Origin: Capronia americana
Lineage: Eukaryota; Ascomycota; Eurotiomycetes; Chaetothyriales; Herpotrichiellaceae
DNA: 64,000 nucleotides
Direction of reading: 5' to 3'
NCBI GenBank assembly: GCA_016110215.1
Contig: JADWQD010000005.1
Span: 992,001-1,056,000 of the forward strand
Shown here: positions 10,136 through 21,485 of the stretch, piece by piece
How the letters are laid out: every line of letters begins with the position of its first letter
How positions within the stretch are numbered: position 1 is the stretch's first letter
Translations under genes and position numbers: made by a program
The notes under the pieces: model-generated
What the model was told of the DNA's origin: nothing
Seen by the model: the letters and a program-made list of their open reading frames with translations, nothing else
The model's database searches: none

Positions 10136-12239
10136 TTACGAATGTAGGAACGAGGTGTAACCTAGAACCGAATTCTCATCCACGTCCGCATCGGTCGAGC
10201 CATCCCTGTACCCGACGATGCCTCCCAAATCCTCGAGCTCAGTGGTGTCAAAGTGCGACAGAAACTCGTATCCGTCCTGACCGCCATCATCGTCTCCGAT
10301 CTCGAGATCATCTTCCTGTGCGGAAACAGGCCCCAGCATAGATCTCAACCGCAGGTGTCGGCACAAGGCTCGGAGCTGAGCTCGTGCCTGCTCCTTCTTG
10401 ACTGGCTGTGGCTCAGACTGGACGGCCAGGAGCACCTGAGTCCAGCGTGACAGCATAAAAGGCCCCGCCGGGGGGTCATAGATCCCGCTGCCAACAGCAG
10501 CCGTCCGGTCGAGGTCGATGGCGGCGGCCTCGGTGACCATGTTCCCATCCTCGAGCGGGGCGGCCGTGACGTGGTACGCCACGTTGTAGAGCTGCTCGAG
10601 GAAGCTGATGGTCTCGAGACAGCCGTGCGCCAGCGGCCAGGACTTTTCCCAAGACTGAAAGACCTCGACGAAGAGCCGTAGATGATGGTTTGGAGTGGTT
10701 GAATCTGTCGGGTGCGGAGTCGCAGCCTTGACGCACGCTTCGGAATGTGCGCTCCAGATATGTATGGTGGCTGCACACATCATGGCTAGGCTGGTGAACG
10801 GTGATCGAAGTATCTCCCTGGCCACATCGTCTCCGTGGAAAAGCAGGCGGACCATGGCCGTGATCTGCTCGGCATGGTGAAGACATTTGCGGATAGCCGT
10901 GACTTGACGGTCAGACAACGGCATGGGAGAGGACGGCATGGGAGAGGAAGCCGAGTTCATTCCAGTATACGGAAGATACAACTGCGGCACCAGGCAGAAG
11001 GCGTGGGATACCACCATGTGGAATGTCACAAACAGATTGCCCTGGCCCAGGAGCCGGAATGCGCGGAGGTTGTGTTTTGACCAGGACATGCGGTCGGGAA
11101 GTTGAGATATCCAGTCCGCAAAGGTGGCGTCGAAAGGGTCAGTATACTCGCTACCAAGGTCCAACGATTGATCTTGCACGACCCAGGCCCGGACGTACTC
11201 CATCATGGTGTTCAAGATGTCGATTGCCTTGATAAAGTATGGTAGAAGATCTGGATGGTCGGGTTGATTGTGGACGAACTCGGCCAGCGTCGGGCTCAGA
11301 TAGTCCTCTCCAAACATGAAGGATGCTTCCGGACAGGGCAGCTGAATGTAGGTCCACTGGGTTTGGATCGCCGTAGGTCGACATAGGGTGATGGAAATCA
11401 GAATATCTACCACGACACAACTCCACATGCATCTCCGTCGGATCTCCCGCTCAAGTGGTGGATGCCTATGATGGTATTCCTTCATGAAGCGGAGGCTGTG
11501 AGCCATGCGAATGGCGAAGCCTGCATAGATATATGAGTTGTATCCTGCTCTTGCCAGCAACTCCCTTAGAGCAAGGATCAAGTTTGCCTGGATGTTTTTG
11601 ACTGGAAGAAAAAAAGAATCAATGGGTCTAACACCATGAAGCAGAACCATAACAATGAACCATACCTGTTGGATGATCAGATGTATCTCTTGCCAGCTGT
11701 CTGACCCGTGGAGCCAACCTCTCAGAGACCTGCCAGGGCGAGTCACCTTCGAAGTATTTGACGCTCGTGTCATGGTCCAGGTAGAGGGCAGCAAGCGTGC
11801 AAATCGCCAGCCGGAGGAATTCTGGATGGTGTTGGAAGTCGGTGCCGTCGAAGGTAGGCTTGTGTATACTCAAACGCACCGGCTCCAAATGAGATGTTGA
11901 GAAGAATGCATCCAAGAGGATACGATGCTGAGTTTCTGAGAGTTCTTCAAGCCCCGAGCCCATGCCGATTCCTCCTCCAGGGTCGGACCATTCGCAGCTC
12001 CTGTTAAGTCGACGACAATTTCTACATGACGGCCGGATACCATCACACTTTGACTTCCTCCTACGGCTGACTCACGTAAGTCTTGTGGCCCTACTGAAGC
12101 AAGCAACCAAGCTTTACCAGATCAAGCATGCCTGAGGCGTTCGCCGACGTGCACTCGGCTCGATTGTTGTAGCTTTCCGCTTCTGACTTGAGCCGCGTCC
12201 CAAAGCTGTTTGAGCTTGTCGGGAGGGAAGTGCGGCCAT
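10136..12239 (-). CDS. Zn2Cys6 transcription factor with fungal_trans domain
   Basis: Exons 12239-12118, 12066-11666 and 11601-10136 give 662 aa. The zinc cluster is split by the first intron (51 bp): C38 and C41 lie on exon 1 (ACLIC), and C48, C55, C58, C65 on exon 2, where KCDGIRPSC is visible. The middle region has the fungal-specific transcription factor domain, with FAIRMAHSL and the RRRCMWSCVVVDILIS stretch typical of this fold. The C-terminus is acidic (DDLEIGDDDGGQD), a possible activation region. It lies head to tail with the UNC93-like transporter upstream (gap 632 bp) and converges with the dipeptidase (223 bp), so either neighbour may be a target. Target genes are inference only. 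Confidence 0.88.
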
Positions 12240-12871
12240 CCTTGGGATCTAAGGTAAAGCACCAGGAAGGTAAGGGAGAGGAGACAGAAGGTGAAGATCG
12301 GGAGTCCCGTGTCTCGGTTTATCAAAATTAATTGCGAGGGCCATTGACTGGCGGTACTAATCCTGAACATGGGACGGCAATTCCAGCGTCCTGCTCCAGT
12401 GCAAGAACGAGATTCAGGCCGGCAAGGAGGGTGGAGCACCCGGCTCTCGCAGCATTTCCCCGCGCCGGTTCAACGTTCAACTTCCTTATTGGGAAGGAGA
12501 GTCGTCTCGATTGGGAATTTCCCAAGCTGGCACAAAGGCAAAGACGAGTGAATGCTTTTTATACTTTACAAGATAACGGCCCTATCCTGCCTCGATGTCC
12601 TCTGAAATAGCATGAATGGGTTAATTAGATGGGCTTACTAGTCATTTGACTGCCTGTGAGAAGGTCAAGAATATGGGCAGGGTAGAGGTAGTAGATAACA
12701 TTCCACAACAGCGGAGGTCCAGAATTTTCTGTTCGGGAATTCCGCGAGTCTTTCAAGAACAGGAAAGACATCGCACAGCCGTTGAAGAGATGTGGTTGAC
12801 CTTGTTCTCCGCGGCTCCAATTTTGGATGCCAGACTTCCTCAAAACTCAGTCGCCGTGAAGGTCTCCCAAC
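12240..12871. other. Intergenic, 632 bp
   Basis: Promoter of the Zn2Cys6 gene and 3' flank of the UNC93-like gene. No feature recognised. Confidence 0.5.
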
Positions 12872-14581
12872 TCAATGCTTGTCGGTGACAGCCTCCTCCG
12901 AAACCGGGCTATGACTGCTTCTGGGAGAATCTGGTGGCAGAACAAGGTGCAGAATCTCTGCCTCATGGGTCGGGATGAACACGACATCTTTCTCAGCTTC
13001 ATAGTTGGTCTCCGTCACGTATTTCCCAATGAAATATAGCACCGGCAGTGCTGAACCGATTTGACCTACGAACTGAGCGATACTTTGATGTCTGATGAGT
13101 GTTGTTAGTAGCTTCTGGAGATGGTGCACTAGGAAATTTGCATACTGAAGAGAGACCGTGCCTGATGCGGCGACACCAAAGAACGCAGCTATACCGGAAG
13201 CTGTTCCTCCTTTTAAAAGCCCGGCATACCGACCAACTCTCATAGGCTCGTTCGTGATGGTCATGACTAGCCTGGGAAGCGTTAGCAGGCCAACGAACTC
13301 GTGATTGACGATTGCCACTTACCACGAAATGAACATGGGTACAGAGGTGACACTCAGTTGGAAAAGCTGGAAAATGACGAAGAAGCCAGCGAACCCAGGA
13401 TCAGTCCAATCCACTCCATTGGTCTGGGTAAATGTCCCACTCGGGCGTGTATACATCCATCCAAGCTCTCCCGCATAGGCGGCCAGGAGAATGATGAACA
13501 TGTATGCGAAGCCCAGATACGCTCGTGCTTTCCTGGATAGCTTCTTGGTGTCAAGGATCATCCGCATGGACATGAATCCGAGGATCTCGAAAATGGCACC
13601 GATGAAGACACACAAAGATCGAGTCCGAAGGTTGAACCAATAAGCTGGGGCAGTTGTTAGGACATGTTTTGACTCCCTCAAAGAATGGATTGGTGAGCAT
13701 TTTGAACGTACCACTGATGGTTGGCTGGAGAGTCACAGGAATTTCGCAGAGCAAAAGGAGTGGAACAAGCAACAAAGTGCGAACGTCTTTGAATAGCATG
13801 GCAATACCCTTTGTTTCATTCCACCACGATTCGTGTCGAAAGATAGCAATAGGCTTCCCTTCGTGCCGGACATCCTCGGGTTTGCAGATGAACCAGGCTA
13901 GTGCCACTCCAAGCATCATCAGTGATAGAAAGATGGCATAGACTGACTGCGGTGTAACATGGACCGTGGGATCGTTGAGGCTTACACCCAGGACCACGGC
14001 GGCACCCACCAGAAGGCCTGCTCCACCCAGACTGTTCTGAATCATGAAAAACGTCCCTTTCTCATGCTCGGGCGCATAGCCAAAAGCGATGAAGTTGGAC
14101 ACTGTCCAGAGAAGTCCGGCAGAGAACCCCACGACCGCACCGCCGATGATAGGATATACTTCTGAACTGGTTTTCGCGGGGCCATAATCAAAGTACCATA
14201 GGCCTGAGATGTAAAATGGGTATCCAAAGGCACCGATCTGCGGGCCACAGGTCAGCCCCCTTTTTCTGGCACAAGGGGTGAAGGACAAACCATAAGGGTA
14301 TATCTGGGTCCCAGGGTATTCAAAGTACTCCCACCGAAGGTTCCCGTCACTCCAAAGACGCCGTAGAACACTGCGGCGACGATGTTGTTGACATGAGCCG
14401 CATCGACGCCTCCTCCACCTGCTCCGAGGTTGAGCACCGCTGCGTAGATGCCAACGGCGAAGAAGAGGACACCGCCAGAAATCGCATTCTGCGTCCGTGA
14501 ACTGTGGGACTCTCTCGTCAGCTCAGCAAGCAAGAAGCGTTGAGGACATTCTGAACCGTACCTGTTCAGCTTGAGGTTCAT
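12872..14581 (-). CDS. UNC93-like major facilitator protein
   Basis: Six exons: 14581-14562, 14501-14291, 14237-13712, 13644-13323, 13271-13146, 13091-12872; 474 aa with about eleven hydrophobic segments. The first segment (AISGGVLFFAVGIYAAVLNL followed by a glycine run) and the middle stretch with IGAFGYPFYISGLWYFDY resemble fungal UNC93/DUF895-type MFS proteins, of largely unknown substrate. The first coding exon is only 20 nt; the frame joins it through a 60 bp intron that contains GCTGAC. The hydrophilic C-terminus (from about residue 440) probably faces the cytosol. It is divergent from the beta-lactamase-like gene (620 bp between starts). Nearby Zn2Cys6 control is possible but unproven. 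Confidence 0.85.
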
Positions 14582-15201
14582 GATCGCTTTATGATGGGGT
14601 CCTGAGGCAAAGGTTGTAAGGCAGCGTAGTCTGGCTGAGGTCTCGATCTGGCGAGGCAGCACAGGCGTTTGTTTATATGCTCAACCATCTCGCTTTCGGC
14701 GGCCAAGAGGCACCTCTTCCACGGGACCTTTGACCAGTATCTTTCCAATTCCCGGGTGGCACACTCTGACAGGAGAACAAGATTAGACTCGGTGAGGCTA
14801 GACTATCGCGTGGCCATTCGAACGTTGCTCCACATCCGCATTACTTCGCCCAAGCACGGAAAAGCCGGACCCTATCCCTTATCACACACGGGAAAGCCTG
14901 CAAAATCAAGACGGGAACGAGACACCCCAGAATAGGCAATCCACCCATTGAATTGCCAATATTTCTGAGGAAGTTCCACAATTGATTCATTTCTATTCAG
15001 AAGAGGGCTAAGCCTATTGTTGGCAAAAGGTCTTTCTTCCGGACAGAGCACTTGTCGCCCATAAAGCTACTTTTACGAAGCGGTTGCGCCGGCTTCAGAA
15101 AGTTGTCGACTCCCACCTCTCAAGAACTGGCCTCGAAAAGCAGCATAAGGACCGGAGAGAACACGTCCTTCTGTTGGGCAACCCTAAACCCTTGTTCTAT
15201 C
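14582..15201. other. Divergent promoter region, 620 bp
   Basis: Lies between the UNC93-like gene (minus) and the beta-lactamase-like gene (plus). The frame of the latter stays open upstream to about 15052 without an ATG. No other feature recognised. Confidence 0.5.
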
Positions 15202-17074
15202 ATGGCGAGCTCTTCTCTACATGGACCAGCCTTCCGTGCAACACAGAAGCCCTCCAAGAGCCCTGTGATAAAGTCGGCCTGCTCAGAGTTTACCCAGATG
15301 GTACAACAGGCTACTAGGACCGGCAACTCGACCTACGGAGCGTTTGATGGAAACACAACATCATTCTCGATCCAGATGTTTTCAGTGCATGAAAATCAAC
15401 CACTACTTGAGCACCATCATACGGCGCCGTCATTGATGCAGAAAGCAGGCGCCGAGGTAGTCGGGCCAGACAGCATCTATCGGATAGCGAGCATCACCAA
15501 AGCTGTCACCGTATTCACATTCCTTGCTGTGGCCGGTGATGCTCGTTTCAACGATCCCATCACGCGATATGTTCCAGAATTGCGAGACGCCGCCCGGAAA
15601 TTCGATGCCGCCCTACATCCCATAGATAAAACCGCATGGGAAGATGTCACTATAGCCGGATTAGCAAGCCATATGGCGAGTATTCCTAGAGATTGTGCGC
15701 TCTTCCAAAACCTCTTCCCTTTGCCTGATGATTCCAAGAGGCTAACCTCAAACGCAGTATCGTTGGTTGGTGAATTGGCGTACAGAGACATTCGGCAAGA
15801 GGACTACGGCCTGCCGCCCTTGGAGCATTCCAAGCTGCCTCCCAATGGAAACGATCCTAGCTGTGGACGAGTGCAGTTTTTCCAATGGTTCACCAGACGA
15901 CACCCTATATTCGCCCCCAGCACGACCCCAATCTACGGCAACGCTGCTTTTCAACTTTTGGCCTATGCTCTCGAAGACATCACGGGCAAGCCTTACTCTG
16001 CTCTGCTAGAAGAGAAAGTGCTGCGACCACTTGGTCTGTCACGAACATCGACCGCACCTCCGCTGGACGAGTCAGGATGCATCATCCCCGGGACGCCGGC
16101 AAGCACGCTTTGGGATTACGATTTCGGTGAAGTAGGCCCGTAAGTAGTGTGTTCCCTCAACTCATGGCTATCTGCTAGGCCCAGTAAGCTAACCTTGTGT
16201 GTCGTCCAGGGGTGGGAATCTCTACTCCACCCCAACGGAGGTCTCGAGACTTGGACGGGCAATCCTTTCATCATCGCTCCTGTCGAAGGCTCTGACGAGA
16301 CGGTGGCTCAAGCCGGTCGCGCATACTGCAGACCCCTACTACTCTGTGGGAGCACCATGGGAAATCCATCGCGTCACTCTACCTGTCACCAACCGAGTTG
16401 TCGACCTATACGCCAAAGCCGGCGCGTTCGGTGCCTACACTTCCGAGCTAATTCTGATTCCAGATTTCGAGGTGGGCCTCACCGTGCTGGCCGCCGGCCC
16501 ACCTTCGAACAACGTCGTGCCCATTATCAGCAACCTATTCTCAGGGATTGTAGTTCCTGCTTTGGAGACGGCGGCTCGAGAAGAGGCCAAAAACAGCCTC
16601 GTGGGCACTTACTCTTTCAAGAGCGCTGGCGGTCTGGAATCGTCCATCACGCTTGTGATTGATACCGCAGAGCCGGGTCAGGATGGTCTTAAGATCAGTC
16701 GCTGGGTGAGCAATGGCCAGGATATGATGCAGGTGCTAGCTGATCTACTTCCACCATTGTTTGCAAGACCCGTCCAGGCCAGGCTTCATCCGACCAACAA
16801 CGTCGAGGACGTGCCGACAAAGAATGGGCATGCCAAGATTGGATACCGTGCGTTGTTCGAGTTTAATACTCCTGCGGGTGATCGAGGGCCCTTTGACAGG
16901 TCAGTCATGTGGTATTATTTGGATCAAATATACTGGCAAGGTACCGCACTGGACGAATTCATCGTCGAGATTGACAAGGAAGGACGCGGTTTCAGCATCA
17001 CACCCAGGGCGTTGGGAGTAGTACTGGAAAGGGATCCTTCTCCTCTGTCGGGGTCCGAGGCTGTTTTGAGATGA
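15202..17074 (+). CDS. Serine beta-lactamase-like / penicillin-binding-protein-like hydrolase
   Basis: Exons 15202-16139 and 16210-17074 (70 bp intron) give 600 aa. The catalytic S-x-x-K motif is S97-I-T-K100 within YRIASITKAVTVFT, and the second motif Y-x-N is Y245-G-N247. The C-terminal ~250 residues form the extra beta-rich domain seen in fungal beta-lactamase/transpeptidase-like proteins of this length. Such proteins are esterases, peptidases or amidases; substrates are mostly unknown. Relatives usually begin with a signal peptide, but from this ATG none is visible: the mature-like sequence starts almost at once (HGPAF near residue 7). A signal-bearing upstream exon may have been missed or lost. 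Divergent from the UNC93-like transporter. Confidence 0.82.
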
Positions 17075-17931
17075 GCGATACTATGTAAAAGGCCCAACCA
17101 GGGGCACAGGCCGTGTGACGGGCTAATGCGATTGGCCTCGTACAGCATCCGGACTGACTCCTGCGGGTCGATGTACTAGGAGGGGGGATGCTGGAATTCT
17201 CAAGAGAAAACCTTTGCCTTGTTTGGAGAGTAGGATATAGTGGACCAACGGCATAATGCACATTCATTCGGCATCCAAACCGCCATGCTCGACCATGATC
17301 CAGAAATACGGCGTCGCGTTAGATTTCCGGTCCGTGCTGAAGGGGCTTTTCGCTAGACAGGACGAGTACTGACAGCACAAGGAACCATGTGGACAATCTG
17401 CTCGACATGAGATCGCCGCCTGACACCTTGCACCATTGCTCCAGTATCCTCATCCTGAGTATATAGCAACCATCAGATGAGAAATATTAAGCCGGGTGAA
17501 CCTCCGCGAGGAGATGGACGCCTCCCGATTCGACGGTGTTGATGTCCACTGCGTGTCTAACCGCACTTCTCGCTCTCCGAAAGTACAAAGAACGAGGACA
17601 GGATCTGGCAGCTCGTCTCGTACGGCGGCCGTCAAGCCCCCTTCCCAACGCTAGCTTAGTCACCGTGTGTCAGCGGCCAATCAGAGGCCGAGGTCTATCT
17701 CTCGAGAGAGTCCCAGCTGGAGCACAGCATCTTCTCTTTCATTCCCATCCAATCTGTGATGGAGATCCTGGGTTCTTCCCCGGCGAGACCTCACGCCAGA
17801 CCTCGGCAGCGGGGTCACATGTGATTCAAATGTTGAATATAGGAACAGCTGAAGCACCCCGTTAGCAGCCATCGACACGGATTCGGGCTTGACCGACGGA
17901 TGATATCGATCTTGTCCTCTTTCTTTTCTCC
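17075..17931. other. Intergenic, 857 bp
   Basis: 3' flank of the beta-lactamase-like gene and promoter of the next gene. No supported gene or repeat. Confidence 0.5.
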
Positions 17932-19842
17932 ATGTCTCAAGCCCCGGAGGACAATTATGATGGGCTGGTATCTGGCCCTAAACCATTGTCGGACCTGCAG
18001 TCGGCCCCTAGCAACTGGCTTGAGACTCGGTCGTCGGCCTCCGGTGCTTTGGGAGAGAGTATAGCCCCGTCAATTCTGATGCGCAGCCAAATACGCAATG
18101 ATTCAGATGTGGATATTGCAACCTTCAATCCAAATCAACCAGTGCTCGAAGGAGACCCTCTCCGACCATCAGTCATCCTTCCTCTACTGCGGACGCCTGA
18201 CAACCAGCCACCACGACCTGATGTCGTGTTTTACTCGACGAGGCACCTTCCGAACCCTTTGAGCGAGCTTGGTGCGACCAAGGTGGACGAATCCGTGTTC
18301 ACCCGGCCTCAGAAGGATAGGCTGGGCCAGGGAGGCGACATCAGATCTCTACCCATTGAGCTGCCCGCCTTTCCGCGGAACATCGTTGTCGCAAGCCGAA
18401 CCGGCACTGAACACGAGGTTGTTGGGCCAGAACCTAGAGAGCAGGGTCCACCAAATCCGTGGCGGCCTAATCTTGCAACGTTGCTGAACTCGCCTCTCCC
18501 GTCAATAGCCAGTCTTGAGCATGCAGGAAAGCTGCTTCATAGGACAGCCGAAGTTGGTTCAGTGACCAACCCACCACAGAAGGACGAGCAAAAGGAGCCG
18601 ACACGTGCCGAGACGTCAGCGGCTTCGGCCAATATCAAAAGGAAACGAAGCCCACGGCCAATATCACCAGTGCCCAGGACGACAAAAACAAACCTACGAC
18701 CAGGGCGTAAATACGAGAACCAGTGGCGGGTCGGTCAAGCGCCAACCGCGGGGCTCAAGAACTCGAAAGAGCAAACGAATTTCGATCGGGTCTTGGCCGC
18801 CGTGTCTCACTACTACCAAGGTAATGCGGACGGAACTTGGAAGATCGCTCTCCACCACAATGCCGCGGAGTACGATGGAAAAGGTCTGACGGAAGCCATC
18901 GGGTCGTCGGTCATCATGGCGGCAGGTCTGATAGCGGCGGGCCAGGCTCAGAACGCGACTCAAATCCTGAACAGAACACTTCCGCTCGCCGAGGTCATGT
19001 TGCTTAGCCAGCACCCCCAAGTTTGCTACTGGGTGACCGAGGTGAGTATGGATACGTCTCAGACAGTGGCCGGAAGCGTCCGACGCGCTGTCAAGGCCCA
19101 ATTCGCGCCGCTGGCTTGCAAGCTGCTGGGTCCAGACCATCCAATATCTCTCGTCCTCAAGACACCCTTGACGACCGACCAGCAAGTGCGGATGCGGAGA
19201 GAAGGCCAGGCCGTGGCCCACGATTACCATGTCCGGACATTCGGCAAGTATTCCTTCCAGACGATGGCTCACCAATGGTACTGGGGCCGCATCACCGCGG
19301 CGTCAGGCCAGTTTGACGAGGCAATTCGGCTCCTCAAGAACTTGACCCAGGACTGGGAACAACTGTACTCCACCCCGAACTCGGCCGTGGCCGTGAGTTC
19401 GCTTGTCGAGCAAGCGCGGGTGATGTTGGCCTCTGGAGACGCAAGCATCAAGGTGGAATGTCTCCTCAGCGACGCGCTTCGGCGGATTGATGTGATTTGT
19501 TCGGCACAGAGCTTAGAAAAGCCGATCCTGGACGCGGCGGAAGTTCGACTGCGGGCGGGCGGGCTGATCTTCGCGCGGCTGGCAGCACTTCGAGCGCTTG
19601 GGCGAGTGCATGCCATGAGGTTGAATCTTAGTGCTGCGATTCTGTACTTTGAACAGGCGGCGACAATTGCCCGGGCGGAACTTACAGCGCAATCGTCGGT
19701 CCGGAAGCTGTGTGAGACTGACCTCGAGGTCACCAGGATGATGGAGTTAGAGCGGGCTATGGGGGTGTTGTGGGTTGAGGATCCTACCAGCAGGCTTCCT
19801 CCCGTAAGCAGTATTATCTCTCTTGTTCCAATTGAGACTTGA
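17932..19842 (+). CDS. Uncharacterised fungal protein, regulator-like C-terminus
   Basis: One exon, 636 aa. Residues 1-~270 are of low complexity (P, S, R, E rich), including a basic KRKRSPRP stretch near 238 that could be a nuclear signal. Residues ~285-620 are helical with repeated alanine/leucine-rich helices, and contain GPDHPISLVLKTP and a following MAHQWYWGRI segment. This resembles the C-terminal part of fungal Clr5-domain proteins, but no Clr5, zinc-cluster or other DNA-binding domain is visible. I do not know its function. It could be a partner of a transcription factor or a regulator that has lost its DNA-binding part. It is co-directional with the aldehyde dehydrogenase 212 bp downstream, but nothing shows that the two are linked. 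Confidence 0.65.
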   Translation: MSQAPEDNYDGLVSGPKPLSDLQSAPSNWLETRSSASGALGESIAPSILMRSQIRNDSDVDIATFNPNQPVLEGDPLRPSVILPLLRTPDNQPPRPDVVFYSTRHLPNPLSELGATKVDESVFTRPQKDRLGQGGDIRSLPIELPAFPRNIVVASRTGTEHEVVGPEPREQGPPNPWRPNLATLLNSPLPSIASLEHAGKLLHRTAEVGSVTNPPQKDEQKEPTRAETSAASANIKRKRSPRPISPVPRTTKTNLRPGRKYENQWRVGQAPTAGLKNSKEQTNFDRVLAAVSHYYQGNADGTWKIALHHNAAEYDGKGLTEAIGSSVIMAAGLIAAGQAQNATQILNRTLPLAEVMLLSQHPQVCYWVTEVSMDTSQTVAGSVRRAVKAQFAPLACKLLGPDHPISLVLKTPLTTDQQVRMRREGQAVAHDYHVRTFGKYSFQTMAHQWYWGRITAASGQFDEAIRLLKNLTQDWEQLYSTPNSAVAVSSLVEQARVMLASGDASIKVECLLSDALRRIDVICSAQSLEKPILDAAEVRLRAGGLIFARLAALRALGRVHAMRLNLSAAILYFEQAATIARAELTAQSSVRKLCETDLEVTRMMELERAMGVLWVEDPTSRLPPVSSIISLVPIET

Positions 19843-20054
19843 ACACCCTAGCCGAGTCGTCTGGAGTACATTGCCGACGTGTCATTTTCTCCGTGACCTC
19901 TTTGTCTCGACAAGGCTGAGAGCCAGCCTTGCGACAACCCCGCCTCGCCACACAGATTCTCCAACTGCGGGACAGTTTCTTCATCATTCAGATCAAATCA
20001 GATCAGATCCTGTCTCTCAACGATTCACTCCTCTAACCCCCTAGACTACTCATC

Positions 20055-21485
20055 ATGGTCGCCGAGATCATCACCACAATCTCCCCAACCACCAACAAAC
20101 CGATCCTCACGCGGCACGGCCTCTCGCCGCACGAAATCCTCCAGCTCGGCACCACCGCCCAAGCTGCCTTCAAAGCGTTCCGCAAATCCCACGCCTCCCT
20201 CTCCAGCCGACAACAGATCGTTTCAAAAGCACTCAAACTCCTGCTCGAAAAGCAAGATGTGTTCGCGCGCGAACTCACCGAACAAATGGGCCGGCCCATC
20301 GCATACACAGCCAAGGAAATCACCACGGCAGTCAAGCGAGCAGAGTACATGAATAGCATTGCGCCGGAGGTTCTGGAGCGAGACGCCACGATCCCTGGCC
20401 AAGCGGAGGAAGGGTTCAAACGATACGTCACGCGCAGAGACCCGGTCGGCGTGGTGCTCGTCATCTTCGCGTGGAACTACCCGTACCTGATCCTGGTGAA
20501 CAGCTTGATCCCCGCGCTGCTGGCGGGATGCAGCGTGATATTGAAACCGAGCCCCCAGACGCCGACGATCGTCGAACACGTCGTCGAGATCTTCGCCCAA
20601 GCAGGCCTGCCGCGGGACGTGATCCAGTACCTGCACTGCGGGAACCCGCTGGATCTGAAGCCGCTGATCCAATCCGCCGACGTCAACCACATCTGCTTCA
20701 CCGGCAGTGTCGCGGCGGGAATTGCGATCCAGACGCTCGCCGCCGCGCGGGTCTCGTGCTCGGTCGGGCTGGAGCTGGGGGGCAAGGACCCCGCGTACGT
20801 GCGGCGGGACGTGGACGTCGCGTGGGCGGCCGAGGAGATCGTCGACGGCGCGGTCTTCAACTCCGGCCAGTCCTGCTGTGCCATCGAGCGCGTCTACGTC
20901 CACGAAGAGGTCTACGATGCCTTTGTCGACGCGGCGAGGAACGTGCTAGCGGGCTACCGGCTCGGCGATCCGCTGAACGAGACCACGCAGCTCGGGCCCG
21001 TAGTCTCGCAGCGCGCAAAAGCAGAAATCAGTCGCCAGGTTGCCGACGCGATTGCCAAAGGTGCCAAAGACGAGACACCGCGCGTCGAGTCCTTCGCCTC
21101 GCCTCGCGGGCCGAGCGAGGGGAACTGGGTCGCGCCCACGCTGTTGACAAACGTCAACCACAGCATGGCCGTCATGCGCGACGAGACCTTCGGCCCCGTC
21201 ATCCCCGTGCAGAAGGTCAGCTCAGATGAGGAGGCTATCGCGCTCATGAACGATAGTCAGTTCGGCCTCACTGCATCGATCTGGACTAAGGACGTGGCCC
21301 TCGGGGAGGACCTGTGCGGCCAAGTCGAGGCCGGGACCGTGTTTGTCAACCGCGCCGATTATCCGAGCCCGGACCTCGCGTGGACCGGGTGGAAGGATTC
21401 AGGCAAGGGCGTGACCTTGAGTCGGGTCGGGTTTGAGCAGTTCGTCAGGGTCAAGAGTTATCACGTCAAGGAGTATCCGAAGTGA
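20055..21485 (+). CDS. NAD(P)-dependent aldehyde dehydrogenase
   Basis: Single exon, 476 aa, full length for the class. It carries the nucleotide-fold FAWNYPYL (138-145), the conserved PxT stretch KPSPQTP, the general-base glutamate in LELGGKDP (Glu240) and the nucleophile in FNSGQSC (Cys274). All catalytic residues are present, so the enzyme should oxidise an aldehyde to the acid. The overall sequence is closest in style to succinate-semialdehyde-dehydrogenase-like members (YneI/Sad type), but the true substrate cannot be set from sequence. The coding region is strongly C/G biased at third positions, more than its upstream neighbour. No targeting sequence is evident. It could take aldehydes from amine oxidation, but that gene is 17 kb away, so a link is speculative. 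Confidence 0.9.
   Translation: MVAEIITTISPTTNKPILTRHGLSPHEILQLGTTAQAAFKAFRKSHASLSSRQQIVSKALKLLLEKQDVFARELTEQMGRPIAYTAKEITTAVKRAEYMNSIAPEVLERDATIPGQAEEGFKRYVTRRDPVGVVLVIFAWNYPYLILVNSLIPALLAGCSVILKPSPQTPTIVEHVVEIFAQAGLPRDVIQYLHCGNPLDLKPLIQSADVNHICFTGSVAAGIAIQTLAAARVSCSVGLELGGKDPAYVRRDVDVAWAAEEIVDGAVFNSGQSCCAIERVYVHEEVYDAFVDAARNVLAGYRLGDPLNETTQLGPVVSQRAKAEISRQVADAIAKGAKDETPRVESFASPRGPSEGNWVAPTLLTNVNHSMAVMRDETFGPVIPVQKVSSDEEAIALMNDSQFGLTASIWTKDVALGEDLCGQVEAGTVFVNRADYPSPDLAWTGWKDSGKGVTLSRVGFEQFVRVKSYHVKEYPK

Noticed and set aside
1..21485. A secondary-metabolite gene cluster
   Set aside because: Oxidases, transporters and regulators are present, but no PKS, NRPS, terpene cyclase or other core enzyme.
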